From assembly GCA_017404985.1 (NCBI GenBank), contig JAFRBK010000009.1:1-64000 (forward strand): 64,000 nt of DNA, in the 5' to 3' direction. Numbering within the stretch: the stretch's first letter is position 1; every line of letters starts with the position of its first letter. The notes beneath the pieces were generated by a model. That model saw only the letters and a program-made list of their open reading frames with translations. It searched no databases and was not told the DNA's origin. Source of the DNA: Clostridia bacterium. GTDB taxonomy: Bacteria > Bacillota > Clostridia > Christensenellales > Aristaeellaceae. Of the stretch, positions 16,427-24,058 are shown one piece after another. The position numbers and the translations under genes are program-made.

Positions 16427-16447
16427 TTTCGGAAAATAGTTTTGAAC
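16427..16447. repeat. CTCGGAA intergenic repeat, copy 3
   Basis: TTTCGGAAAATAGTTTTGAAC, a diverged copy, lies in the 134-base gap between the Sel1 gene and the phosphatase gene, about 40 bases before the next start. The rest of that gap shows no gene or strong structure. Confidence 0.45.
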
Positions 16448-16484
16448 TGACGGAGCATCACAACCTGATCCGGAGGATTGTTTC

Positions 16485-17093
16485 ATGAAGAGAATTTACA
16501 CCGTTCAGCACACGCAGTCTGAGCATCATACTAATGGCATGGTGGGTTCATGGACAGACTGGAACCTGACTGATTTGGGGAAACAGCAAGCGGATCGAAT
16601 TGCGGAAAAGCTTAAGCAGGAGTTGGATGGTAAAGAAATCGTTTTATACACTTCTGACCTGAAACGAGCAAAACAAACTGCTGACAGCATCGCGTCCCTG
16701 TTTCAGGTTGAACCGATCGTGAAAAAGGAATTGAGGGAACGCAATCTCGGACGGTGCTGCGGAAAATCTGTGCAATGGTTGCGGGAAAACCTGGAATGCG
16801 ATGAAAAGACAATTGATGACCGTCTTTTCTCTGATGCAGAAAGCCGACGTGATGAATGGAACAGGCTGAAGCCCTTTTTTGACCAAGTGATGGCAGAAGA
16901 TGCTGAAAACATCATCATCGTTTCCCATGGCGATCTGTTGAGCGTTTTCAATTCAATGTTCCTTGGCCTTGAAGTCGAGTCACTGAACGCATGCGAAATG
17001 TTTGGTTTTGCAGGCGGGGTGTCTCAGTTGATTGTGAGAGACGACGGAAAAAGAATGATAAAGCGAGTCAGCGATATGTCTTTCACACTATAG
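16485..17093 (+). CDS. Histidine phosphatase superfamily protein with altered RHG motif
   Basis: A 202-residue protein of the phosphoglycerate-mutase-like branch. The fold is clear from LTDLGKQQADRIAEKL, VLYTSDLKRAKQTADSIASL, LRERNLGRCCGK and the second catalytic VSHGD. The first motif, usually RHG(E/Q), is replaced by QHTQS: the phosphohistidine His9 is kept but the flanking Arg is Gln and the Gly is Thr. This points to a subfamily with altered phosphate handling rather than a standard phosphoglycerate mutase. GGAGGATTGTTTC precedes the ATG at 16485. The substrate is unknown. Confidence 0.85.
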   Translation: MKRIYTVQHTQSEHHTNGMVGSWTDWNLTDLGKQQADRIAEKLKQELDGKEIVLYTSDLKRAKQTADSIASLFQVEPIVKKELRERNLGRCCGKSVQWLRENLECDEKTIDDRLFSDAESRRDEWNRLKPFFDQVMAEDAENIIIVSHGDLLSVFNSMFLGLEVESLNACEMFGFAGGVSQLIVRDDGKRMIKRVSDMSFTL

Positions 17094-17116
17094 CCGTGAT
17101 GCTTTCTTGGTGAGCA

Positions 17117-17136
17117 ATCTCGGAAGTTATGCGGAC
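17117..17136. repeat. CTCGGAA intergenic repeat, copy 4
   Basis: ATCTCGGAAGTTATGCGGAC keeps the CTCGGAA start but little of the rest. It lies 24 bases past the phosphatase gene and 16 bases before a tRNA-Val fragment, closing the block of single-gene units. Confidence 0.4.
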
Positions 17137-17151
17137 TAACGGTCATTGGTT

Positions 17152-17170
17152 GATGTGAACGATGTGCTCT
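17152..17170 (-). other. tRNA-Val anticodon-arm fragment
   Basis: GATGTGAACGATGTGCTCT is identical to 28503-28521 of the intact tRNA-Val(CAC), covering the anticodon arm and part of the D arm. It begins at exactly the tRNA position where the fragment at 7670-7704 ends. An inverted partial copy (CGTTCACATCGA) is at 17277-17288, so about 105 bases without genes lie between inverted anticodon-arm pieces. The interval 17094-17322 holds nothing else I can identify. Confidence 0.7.
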
Positions 17171-17322
17171 CACTATGTAGTATGTTTGCAGCAAAAAACT
17201 ACAAGATATAGTATATTGTTCCTTACAAATCGGAACACTTCCACAAGACAGAAGTCGATTTGCTGCTCCAGCAAACCGTTCACATCGACAACCACGAAAA
17301 ACAGTGTGTCTTTGTTCTTTGA

Positions 17323-17904
17323 TTATTCCTTCATCAAACCCGCGCCTGCGTTCCAGGCTTTGCCGACCTGTTCGCCGGAAACATAATAACCATGTTTGAA
17401 CTGATCGAAAATCAGAGCGTTCAGTCTGGCAGGATCAATCTTTCCTTTTTCATCCAGAACGGCTTCGTCTGCCGCTACATTGACGATTTTTCCAACAATC
17501 GCATACATGTTATCCGTGTTGATAACCTCTGCAAGCTCACATTCCATAACCACCGGAAATTCCTCAATAATGGGAGCGTTCACATGCTCACTCTTGATGG
17601 CATGATAGCCGGTGCGCTCAAACTTATCATCCATCTTGTTACCGGAAGCAATACCAAAGAAATCGGCAACATCCATATGCGCCTTGTCAGCCAGGGCGAC
17701 TGTAAGGGCTTTCGTTTTCAGAATGTTCTGCGTTGTCTTATGATCTTCATCAATAAACAACGCGATCTTATCCATGGCGCAGATCATGCCCCACGCGGCA
17801 TTCATGACATTTACCTTGCCTGTTTCATCATAGGCGGCTACCATCAGTACCGGCATCGGATAAACAGCCTGAATCAGTCCCAGGTTTTTCTTCAATTTCT
17901 TCAT
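17323..17904 (-). CDS. Flavin reductase family protein (flavoredoxin-like)
   Basis: A 193-residue protein with the FMN-binding split-barrel fold. Residues 12-45 (AVYPMPVLMVAAYDETGKVN then NAAWGMICAMDKIALFI) and the TTQNILKTKALTVALAD stretch are typical of flavoredoxin-like proteins, which bind FMN and transfer electrons or reduce flavin in the cytoplasm. It is divergent from an HxlR regulator with a shared operator, the usual arrangement for redox or aldehyde-responsive HxlR genes. AGGAGG directly abuts the annotated ATG at 17904; a TTG three codons later has better spacing and may be the true start. Confidence 0.88.
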   Translation of the reverse strand: MKKLKKNLGLIQAVYPMPVLMVAAYDETGKVNVMNAAWGMICAMDKIALFIDEDHKTTQNILKTKALTVALADKAHMDVADFFGIASGNKMDDKFERTGYHAIKSEHVNAPIIEEFPVVMECELAEVINTDNMYAIVGKIVNVAADEAVLDEKGKIDPARLNALIFDQFKHGYYVSGEQVGKAWNAGAGLMKE

Positions 17905-17961
17905 CCTCCTGTTCCTTGCCTGATCGGCAGTTTCATGCTATCATTCATCTGTCATTAATAC

Positions 17962-18001
17962 AAGTACCAACATGAATGTAAGGTACTTACCCGGAGGTAA
18001 G
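17962..18001. promoter_or_regulatory. HxlR operator and hairpin masking the ribosome site
   Basis: AAGTACC (17962-17968) and GGTACTT (17982-17988) form an inverted repeat with centres 20 bases apart, suited to a dimeric winged-helix regulator. Overlapping it, CTTACC (17986-17991) pairs with GGTAAG (17996-18001) and places the GGAGG ribosome site of hxlR within a stem-loop. Self-repression of the HxlR gene and control of the divergent flavin reductase gene are inferred. Confidence 0.6.
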
Positions 18002-18003
18002 TA

Positions 18004-18348
18004 ATGGAGAAGAAAAAAATTGAAGGGGCCAGCTTTGCCGACACAGGATACAGCTATACCCTATCGCTGATTTCCGGCAAATACAAGCCTGTTATCCTTT
18101 ATTGCCTGATGGAGTATGAGCCTGTTCGGTTTAATGAGATGCAGCGATATCTTGGCATGGTTGCGGATAAAACCCTGAGCCTTCATCTGAAGGAGCTTGA
18201 GCGCGATGGACTGATCCATCGAAAGATGTATCCCGAAATCCCTCCAAAGGTAGAGTATTCCCTGACAGAACGGGGCCGCTCCCTCATGAAAGTGCTGGAT
18301 CAGTTATGTACCTGGGGAAATGAAAACAGAAAGCTATGTTCTGAATGA
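18004..18348 (+). CDS. HxlR-family transcriptional regulator
   Basis: A 114-residue winged-helix protein. The family signature is complete: LISGKYKPVILYCLMEYEPVRFNEMQRYLG, then ADKTLSLHLKELERDGLIHRKMYPEIPPKVEYSLTERGRSL, all joined without gaps. (Only short parts are diagnostic: GKYKPVILYCL and PPKVEYSLTERG.) HxlR proteins sense electrophiles or redox state through a Cys; here Cys at residues about 40, 103 and 112 are candidates. It is divergent from the flavin reductase and 37 bases upstream of the UvrA-like gene, with which it may be co-transcribed. Confidence 0.92.
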   Translation: MEKKKIEGASFADTGYSYTLSLISGKYKPVILYCLMEYEPVRFNEMQRYLGMVADKTLSLHLKELERDGLIHRKMYPEIPPKVEYSLTERGRSLMKVLDQLCTWGNENRKLCSE

Positions 18349-18385
18349 GAACGAGTATTTCAGATCTTTACAGGAGCTTTGAATC

Positions 18386-20869
18386 ATGAATGAACCGAAG
18401 AATATTGAAGTCCGGGGCGCGCGTGTCCATAATCTGAAAAATGTTGATGTGAACATTCCGCTTCATGAAATTGTCGGAATTGCAGGGGTGTCCGGATCCG
18501 GAAAATCGTCTCTTGCCCTGGGCGTTCTCTACGCGGAAGGATCGCGAAGATACCTGGAATCCCTTTCAACCTATACGAGGAGACGGATGACGCAGGCTTC
18601 CCGGGCGGATGTGGATGAGGTGCTGTATGTTCCCGCTTCCCTTGCGCTGCATCAGAGGCCCGGTGTACCGGGAATACGCTCGACATTCGGAACAGGCACA
18701 GAACTGCTGAACAGTCTTCGGCTGATGTATTCACGTCTTTCATCCCACCGTTGTCCCAATGGACACTATGTGAAGCCCGGGTTTCAGGTGGCACTGATGC
18801 AGGAGATCGTATGCCCGGAATGCGGCAAACGCTTTTACGGTCCCGGGGCGGAAGAACTTGCGTTCAATTCGCAGGGGGCCTGCAAATGCTGCGGAGGGAC
18901 AGGCACAGTCCGGACAGTGGACCGCAGCACCCTGGTTCCGGATGAGAGCATCTCCATTGATGACGGCGCTGTCGCTCCCTGGAATTCCCTGATGTGGTCC
19001 CTGATGACAGACGTCTGCAGAGCCATGGGTGTACGGACGGATGTTCCGTTTAAAGACCTGACTGAGCGGGAAAAAGAGATCGTCTTTGACGGTCCCATGG
19101 AAAAGAAGCATATCTTCTACCGCCCGAAAAAGGCAGACACAGCGACCGCCGGCGAAATGGATTTTACCTATTACAGCGCAACAGCAACCGTTATGAACGC
19201 GCTGAGCAAGGTCAAGGACGAAAAGGGCATGAAGCGTGTGGAAAAGTTCCTGAAGGAGGATGTCTGCCCCGAATGCCATGGCACACGCTTGTCGGAGGAA
19301 GCAAGAGCACCGAAGCTGATGGGGATCTCGCTTGATCAGGCCTGTAAAATGACGCTGAAAAAATCGGTTGAATGGGTCAGACGTGTCCCGGATTCCCTGC
19401 CGGAAGAAATGCGCCCGATGGCACATAACATCTGCGAGTCCTATCTGGAAACTGCAGCCCGGCTGCTGGATCTGGGACTGGGGTATCTTTCTTTGGACAG
19501 AGCGTCCTCGACCCTGTCCACCGGAGAGCGGCAGCGGATGCAGCTGGCGCGGGCAGTCCGTAACCGGACAACCGGTGCTCTGTATGTCCTGGATGAGCCT
19601 TCCATCGGATTGCACCCAGCCAATATTGTCGGGCTGAGCGGGGTGATGCATGATCTGGTCCGGGACGGTAATTCCGTCCTGTTGGTTGATCACGACACAC
19701 AGCTTCTGAAAGAATCCGACTGGATTATCGAGATGGGGCCAGAAGCCGGAAGGAACGGTGGAACCGTCATTGCGGAAGGAACTGTTGAGCAGATTGAAGA
19801 AAACGAAGTCTCCGTTATCGGCAGGTATCTTTCCGGAAAGCAGGCTCCGGCCCGGAAGCGCACCGGAAAAGAACTGTTTGCAAGCGGAGAGATCCGCATG
19901 GACACAGAGCGGATCCATACGGTCAGGCCGCTGTCTGTTCGTATTCCGAAAAATGCGCTGACGGTGATCACCGGGGTTTCGGGTTCAGGGAAGACAACTC
20001 TGATTCTGGAAAGCCTTGTTCCGGCGCTGGAGACTCTTTGCAACGGCAAAAAAATGCCCGATCATGTCAGGAAGATCGAAGCGGATGGAATCCGGCACAT
20101 AAAACTCATTGACGCGACACCGATTGGGATCAATGTCCGTTCCACGATTGCCACCTACGCAAATGTCCATGACGAACTTCGGAAAATCTGCGCGGGAACC
20201 AAATCAGCAAAGCAGCTTGGATACAAGGCCGGGGATTTTTCCTACAATACAGGATCACTCCGATGCCCGGTTTGCGATGGCACAGGACAGATTGCGCTGG
20301 ACGTTCAGTTCCTTCCGGATGTGGAGATCATTTGCCCGGAATGCCGCGGGTCGCGATACAGGAAAGACGCAAAGAAAGTACGTTGTAAAAACAAGGCCGG
20401 AGAGGAGCGCTCGCTGCCTGAGCTGATGGAGATGGACGTTAGCACCGCGCTTGATTTTTGTCGGGAAATGAAAGCAGTGAAACCAAGGCTGCAAATCCTG
20501 CAGGATCTCGGACTCGGCTATCTGACGCTTGGTGAAGAAACGCCGGGATTGTCCGGAGGTGAAGCGCAGCGGCTGAAGCTTGCGTCTGAAATGGGAAGGC
20601 AACAGGATGATGCTGTTTTCGTTTTTGATGAGCCGACCATCGGACTGCATCCGAACGATGTGGAAACCCTGCTGAAGGTTTTCCAGACACTGATCGACCA
20701 TGGCGCAACGGTCATTGTGATTGAACATGACCTGGATGTCATCCGCTCTGCTGACTACATTGTTGACATGGGGCCTGAAGGCGGTGAAGACGGAGGGAGA
20801 ATCGTTGCGTGCGGGACACCAAAAGAAATCAGGTCCTGCAGAGAAAGCATCACCGGCAGATATATTTAA
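18386..20869 (+). CDS. UvrA paralogue (short class, probable resistance-type ABC protein)
   Basis: An 827-residue twin-ATPase of the UvrA family. The first Walker A GVSGSGKSS is near residue 33, with zinc-type CPECGKRF and CKCCGGTG motifs at 135-170, a LSTGERQRM signature and LDEPSIGLHP. The second half repeats this with GVSGSGKTT, CPVCDGTG, LSGGEAQRL and FDEPTIGLHP. Canonical UvrA is about 940 residues; the shorter form matches UvrA paralogues that lack the UvrB-contacting insert and are linked to resistance to DNA-binding drugs. CAGGAGCTTTGAATC precedes the ATG. It follows an HxlR regulator, which suggests induction by a toxic compound. Which compound is unknown. Confidence 0.88.
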   Translation: MNEPKNIEVRGARVHNLKNVDVNIPLHEIVGIAGVSGSGKSSLALGVLYAEGSRRYLESLSTYTRRRMTQASRADVDEVLYVPASLALHQRPGVPGIRSTFGTGTELLNSLRLMYSRLSSHRCPNGHYVKPGFQVALMQEIVCPECGKRFYGPGAEELAFNSQGACKCCGGTGTVRTVDRSTLVPDESISIDDGAVAPWNSLMWSLMTDVCRAMGVRTDVPFKDLTEREKEIVFDGPMEKKHIFYRPKKADTATAGEMDFTYYSATATVMNALSKVKDEKGMKRVEKFLKEDVCPECHGTRLSEEARAPKLMGISLDQACKMTLKKSVEWVRRVPDSLPEEMRPMAHNICESYLETAARLLDLGLGYLSLDRASSTLSTGERQRMQLARAVRNRTTGALYVLDEPSIGLHPANIVGLSGVMHDLVRDGNSVLLVDHDTQLLKESDWIIEMGPEAGRNGGTVIAEGTVEQIEENEVSVIGRYLSGKQAPARKRTGKELFASGEIRMDTERIHTVRPLSVRIPKNALTVITGVSGSGKTTLILESLVPALETLCNGKKMPDHVRKIEADGIRHIKLIDATPIGINVRSTIATYANVHDELRKICAGTKSAKQLGYKAGDFSYNTGSLRCPVCDGTGQIALDVQFLPDVEIICPECRGSRYRKDAKKVRCKNKAGEERSLPELMEMDVSTALDFCREMKAVKPRLQILQDLGLGYLTLGEETPGLSGGEAQRLKLASEMGRQQDDAVFVFDEPTIGLHPNDVETLLKVFQTLIDHGATVIVIEHDLDVIRSADYIVDMGPEGGEDGGRIVACGTPKEIRSCRESITGRYI

Positions 20870-20965
20870 GCAACGGGCTGAAAAAGATAAACCGGTCAGA
20901 AGGGGCTACAGCAGTCTGGAGCTATATCAGCGATGGTCCATATAAAACGTACGAATGGAACCATG

Positions 20966-21217
20966 TTAGACGAACACGTCGGCAGCAGCGGCGGGATCTT
21001 CCAGATAACGTGCACTGGCATCGGCAGTTCCGACAACGCCATACTGGAAGGTGTAGTTGTTTTCCGGATGCGCTGCAGCATATGCCTCGCACAGTTCCTT
21101 GAGCAGTTCCTGATCATCCTGACCGTCCCAGACCTTCAGGGTGATGTCATCTGCGAACGCGGCAAAAGCCGTGCAGCACAGGATCACTGCCAGCAATACA
21201 GCAACAAGCTTTTTCAT
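20966..21217 (-). pseudogene. Truncated 5' part of a sugar ABC substrate-binding protein gene
   Basis: An intact signal peptide (MKKLVAVLLAVILCCTAFA) is followed by ITLKVWDGQDDQELLKELCEAYAAAHPENNY, given here as two parts of the standard N-terminus of maltose-type extracellular binding proteins, and then by EDPAAAADVFV and a stop after 83 residues. Full proteins are about 400 residues, and no remainder lies to the left. GGAGGTAACACCCC and a LacI-type operator upstream are well preserved, so the truncation is probably recent. The junction near 20965 abuts the UvrA block and is probably an insertion or deletion scar. No transporter partner genes are present. Confidence 0.8.
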
Positions 21218-21309
21218 GGGGTGTTACCTCCTTGTTTTTTCAGCCATATCAGGCTGTTGTTTCTGGCTGCATTATGGAATTATATCGCAGAAAGGTCAAT
21301 GTAAATTAG

Positions 21310-21323
21310 CGTAAGCGCTTACA
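21310..21323. promoter_or_regulatory. LacI/CcpA-type operator
   Basis: GTAAGCGCTTAC at 21311-21322 is a perfect 12-base palindrome with the central CG of LacI-family and cre sites, about 95 bases upstream of the truncated binding-protein gene. It would have controlled the lost sugar transporter operon. Confidence 0.7.
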
Positions 21324-21366
21324 TTCTGCAAGGAGAAATAGAACGCCGCATAGTCTATCCAACGCC

Positions 21367-21648
21367 CTATCGGATTTCCCTCGTCTCCTCCAGAATCTCC
21401 GCCTCGCAGTTTTCTTCTACGAACAGGGAAATCTCTTCCATCAGGCTGTCCGCCATTGCGTTATGCGGGACGATAGCCGCGACACCGATTGCGATGATCT
21501 GATGAGTATCCTGTTCATCGATCTCAGCTGCAGAGACATGAAACTTGTTCTGTAGCTGCGCGGTCAGGCTTTTGACGATCATCCGTTTTTCCTTCAGGCT
21601 GTGCACCCACGATGCTCGTAGCCGGAAGGTCATCGCTGCTATGTTCAT
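21367..21648 (-). CDS. DUF503 (YlxP-like) protein
   Basis: A 93-residue protein with the DUF503 pattern: SWVHSLKEKRMIVKSLTAQL, QNKFHVSAAEIDEQD, and HQIIAIGVAAIV. The prototype YlxP (about 90 residues) is a small protein beside rbfA in ribosome-maturation operons of Firmicutes; its biochemistry is unsettled. Here it is instead coupled by a four-base ATGA overlap to a NUDIX-GNAT gene, so this is an extra copy outside its usual setting. No other notable features. Confidence 0.85.
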   Translation of the reverse strand: MNIAAMTFRLRASWVHSLKEKRMIVKSLTAQLQNKFHVSAAEIDEQDTHQIIAIGVAAIVPHNAMADSLMEEISLFVEENCEAEILEETREIR

Positions 21649-22538
21649 CCTTCTTCTCCTCTGATCCGCTTAAACAGCCGCGCACTCCAGAACGTCATAT
21701 CTAGCTCATCCAGATAGAAGTGAAAGATCGCTTTCCAGTTTTTCGTAGCTGTGCTCAGGGTGATGTATTCTGCTTCTTCCTGAACAGCATCAGAGGCAAA
21801 CTCGAACAGTGCTTTTCCGATGCCGGTCGAGCGCCTGGACGGTATGACATAAACCTCTTCTACTTCAAAGCAGGTGGAACCCTCTGGCATAATAGACCGC
21901 ATGTTTTCAGACTGAAAGCGTTTACCGAAAAGGTATCCTATAGTCCGGCCCTGTTCCCGAGCCAGGAAGATCCGGTTCCCCTCAATGTCCTCCCGCTGAT
22001 TGGCGCGATAGCCATAGCAGCTTTTTTCTGCTTCCCAGTCCTTTGACAGGGAAATCAGTTCTGCTAGCACTTCGTCCGTTAGGGATACTTCCTCTACCAC
22101 TACCGGTACAATCATAGTCCTCCGCTTCGACACTTCTTGCATCAGGTATGGCTGAATCTCAGGATATGTCCACGCGGTCGGCAGATCATCCTGTATGACA
22201 ATCCGTTCAATTTCACTGTGGAGTTCTTTTTCGAACGCCTTCACATCGGCATAGAACAGCATGCCGAAGGTTTCCTGCCCGTCGAAATTCCATGATGCGG
22301 TGACTGAGTATACACAAACCGGCTCAATGCTGAAATCAACAGCACCCGTCTCTTCATACAGTTCACGCCTCGCTGTAGCCAGGATATCTTCACCCGGCTC
22401 CCGGTGCCCTCCGGGGACTTCCAGCGTGTTGCGTTCCTTATGCTTGCAGAATACCCAGTGACCATTTGTCTTTGTGACAATTACAGCGAACTTGAGCTTC
22501 TGATCGTCAACGTTATCGTAAAACTGAACTTTGGTCAT
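21645..22538 (-). CDS. NUDIX hydrolase-GNAT acetyltransferase fusion
   Basis: The N-terminal half (residues 1-140) is a NUDIX domain with a complete box, GGHREPGEDILATARRELYE followed by ETGA, giving the metal-binding REXXEE core. The C-terminal half (about 145-297) is a GNAT domain with VEEVYVIPSRRSTGIGKALF as its acetyl-CoA site. NUDIX enzymes hydrolyse nucleoside diphosphates linked to another group; joining one to an acetyltransferase suggests sequential action on a single modified nucleotide or drug, which is inference. The start at 22538 (TAATG with the XRE stop) has a ten-base spacing to GGAGG; an ATG two codons earlier is also possible. Confidence 0.88.
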   Translation of the reverse strand: MTKVQFYDNVDDQKLKFAVIVTKTNGHWVFCKHKERNTLEVPGGHREPGEDILATARRELYEETGAVDFSIEPVCVYSVTASWNFDGQETFGMLFYADVKAFEKELHSEIERIVIQDDLPTAWTYPEIQPYLMQEVSKRRTMIVPVVVEEVSLTDEVLAELISLSKDWEAEKSCYGYRANQREDIEGNRIFLAREQGRTIGYLFGKRFQSENMRSIMPEGSTCFEVEEVYVIPSRRSTGIGKALFEFASDAVQEEAEYITLSTATKNWKAIFHFYLDELDMTFWSARLFKRIRGEEG

Positions 22539-23206
22539 TACCATTCTTCCTCCACATCTACATCCTGCATAGTCATATAAGGGAAAGTATTGTCCATTAA
22601 ATGTACAAGTGCTTCATTTATTTTATACCGATTTAGGCTTGCGCTTTCGTTACAGTCAATAACATACCCACGAGCTTCTTCTTCACATGGAAATACATCT
22701 GGAATACGTCCCGATACAGATGAACAGCTGTATAAGCCATGGAGATGTGCAAAGAACTCCTTGAAGTCTGGCGAAGAGAGGAAAAGGCACAACACATGAC
22801 GCATATCAAATCGCATTGGCATAGGATTTTTAATTTCAGGTTGTGTAATATCTCGTATGTTTGTTATAGCATCAGAGTCTAATCCGGTGAACGCGCAAGC
22901 CTTTTCCATGGAAAATGATTTCATATCTGTTTCGCCAAGAAGATAACCGATATCAACATCGAAGAAAGATGCAAGGCACATTATGGTTTCCATTTTCGGG
23001 AAGGACACAGTTCCATCCTTATTTTTAAGAGATGGTTTTACAGCTTTATTGCCTGTCGCTAACCAGCGTCTGACATCATTATGAGTATATCCTGTTCCAA
23101 AATGCTCATTCAGTTTTGCAGCCAAAGAAGATCGGGACAGCCCCTGCGATTTCATACATTCTTCTAATCTTTCACGAAACACACCCGCAACATCTGCATT
23201 ATGCAT
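22538..23206 (-). CDS. XRE-type regulator with unclassified C-terminal domain
   Basis: A 222-residue protein whose first 80 residues form a helix-turn-helix: FRERLEECMKSQGLSRSSLA, AKLNEHFGTGYTHNDVRRWL, then SFFDVDIGYLLGETD. The remaining 140 residues are unrecognised. It is first in a leftward operon with the NUDIX-GNAT and DUF503 genes, with one-base stop/start overlap, and is preceded by a consensus promoter. It diverges from the small plus-strand genes at 23323. Self-control and control of the NUDIX-GNAT operon are inferred. Confidence 0.82.
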   Translation of the reverse strand: MHNADVAGVFRERLEECMKSQGLSRSSLAAKLNEHFGTGYTHNDVRRWLATGNKAVKPSLKNKDGTVSFPKMETIMCLASFFDVDIGYLLGETDMKSFSMEKACAFTGLDSDAITNIRDITQPEIKNPMPMRFDMRHVLCLFLSSPDFKEFFAHLHGLYSCSSVSGRIPDVFPCEEEARGYVIDCNESASLNRYKINEALVHLMDNTFPYMTMQDVDVEEEW

Positions 23207-23244
23207 AATGCATGAACGCCTCCACAGAATGATATTATGCGTTG

Positions 23245-23274
23245 ATTATACATTATTGATAATTCACATGTCAA
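23245..23274 (-). promoter_or_regulatory. Consensus promoter of the XRE-NUDIX-GNAT operon
   Basis: On the minus strand TTGACA (23274-23269) and TATAAT (23250-23245) are separated by 18 bases, about 40 bases before the XRE start codon. Both hexamers are perfect. Confidence 0.85.
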
Positions 23275-23322
23275 TGTTTACAATTAAGGCGTCCAAAATA
23301 AGCGAAGGAAGGAGCGATTTGA

Positions 23323-23460
23323 ATGGACGAACGCAAAGCCAAGCTGAGTGATGAAGTACTGATCGCAATTGTGCACAGCATCAAGGACATTATTATTGAA
23401 CTGATTGACAGAGCATTTCCAAAGAACACCGCAAAATTGAATGGAGGCGAATTTGAATGA
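23323..23460 (+). CDS. 45-residue small protein
   Basis: An ORF of 45 codons starting MDERKAKLSDEVLIAIVHSI, with AAGGAGCGATTTGA upstream. It overlaps the next gene by four bases (ATGA), so it is probably translated and coupled. It is an amphipathic helical, mixed-charge peptide without a membrane segment. It belongs to a cluster of three tiny genes upstream of a serine recombinase; no family recognised. Confidence 0.6.
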   Translation: MDERKAKLSDEVLIAIVHSIKDIIIELIDRAFPKNTAKLNGGEFE

Positions 23461-23765
23461 GAAAAACTGCACGTCGTCTTGGGCAGATGGTCGGTTTGGA
23501 CGCGAAAGAAGTAAACAAGAAACTGGCGGCTCTCGGTTATCTCACAGGTCAGCCCGGCTGCTGGTCTATGACCGAAGAAGGCAAAAAACATGGAGAGGAA
23601 CGCTTCAAGGATAACGGATATGGCGGGTATGCGGCACGAAGTTGGAGCTATCCTGTATGGGACGAAGAAGTAGCTCGGCAGATAGGCGATCCTGATACAC
23701 ATCTTCAAGAAGTAAACCGAAATAGACGGTTAGCTGGTTTGCCACCAATTGAATCCTGGGATTAA
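23457..23765 (+). CDS. Small KilA-C/antirepressor-tail-like protein
   Basis: A 102-residue protein. [40 protein letters not shown] and [19 protein letters not shown] resemble the C-terminal domain of some phage antirepressors and stand-alone proteins common on Clostridia prophages and IMEs. The resemblance is from memory and partial. It overlaps the preceding 45-residue gene by four bases and precedes a 72-residue ORF by 22 bases, all in one probable operon. A DNA-binding role is plausible but unproven. Confidence 0.65.
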   Translation: MRKTARRLGQMVGLDAKEVNKKLAALGYLTGQPGCWSMTEEGKKHGEERFKDNGYGGYAARSWSYPVWDEEVARQIGDPDTHLQEVNRNRRLAGLPPIESWD

Positions 23766-23787
23766 TCTGACAGAGGGGGAAGAAAAG

Positions 23788-24006
23788 ATGACAATTTACT
23801 CAACAAATGAATGGAAAGGTTACGGAAAACAGAACTACTATCACAACGAGTATCGTCTTGAAGGCGATTCCGTTGTGAAGTACAAATGCCATCGGCAGAA
23901 ATGCTTTGACGGCGATGAAAGCAATTGGGTAGAAGATGAGCATGTGGAGGAATCCTGGGCGCTTGATGATCCGACAATGCCGGATTGGATAAAACAGTAT
24001 CTATAA
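23788..24006 (+). CDS. Small acidic hypothetical protein
   Basis: A 72-residue protein starting [20 protein letters not shown], rich in Asp/Glu and Trp toward the C-terminus, with one CHRQKC pair. GGGGAAGAAAAG lies before the ATG at 23788. It is third in the small-gene group upstream of the convergent serine recombinase gene, which ends at 24059. I do not recognise a family. Confidence 0.6.
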   Translation: MTIYSTNEWKGYGKQNYYHNEYRLEGDSVVKYKCHRQKCFDGDESNWVEDEHVEESWALDDPTMPDWIKQYL

Positions 24007-24058
24007 TATTCTTATGGCTGCAAAAAGAGCGCCGTAGCGCTCACGATGGTTCCCAGGG

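Noticed and set aside
14273-17136. Integron gene-cassette array
   Set aside because: The short repeats lack the paired RYYYAAC/GTTRRRY cores of attC sites and no integron integrase is present in the window.
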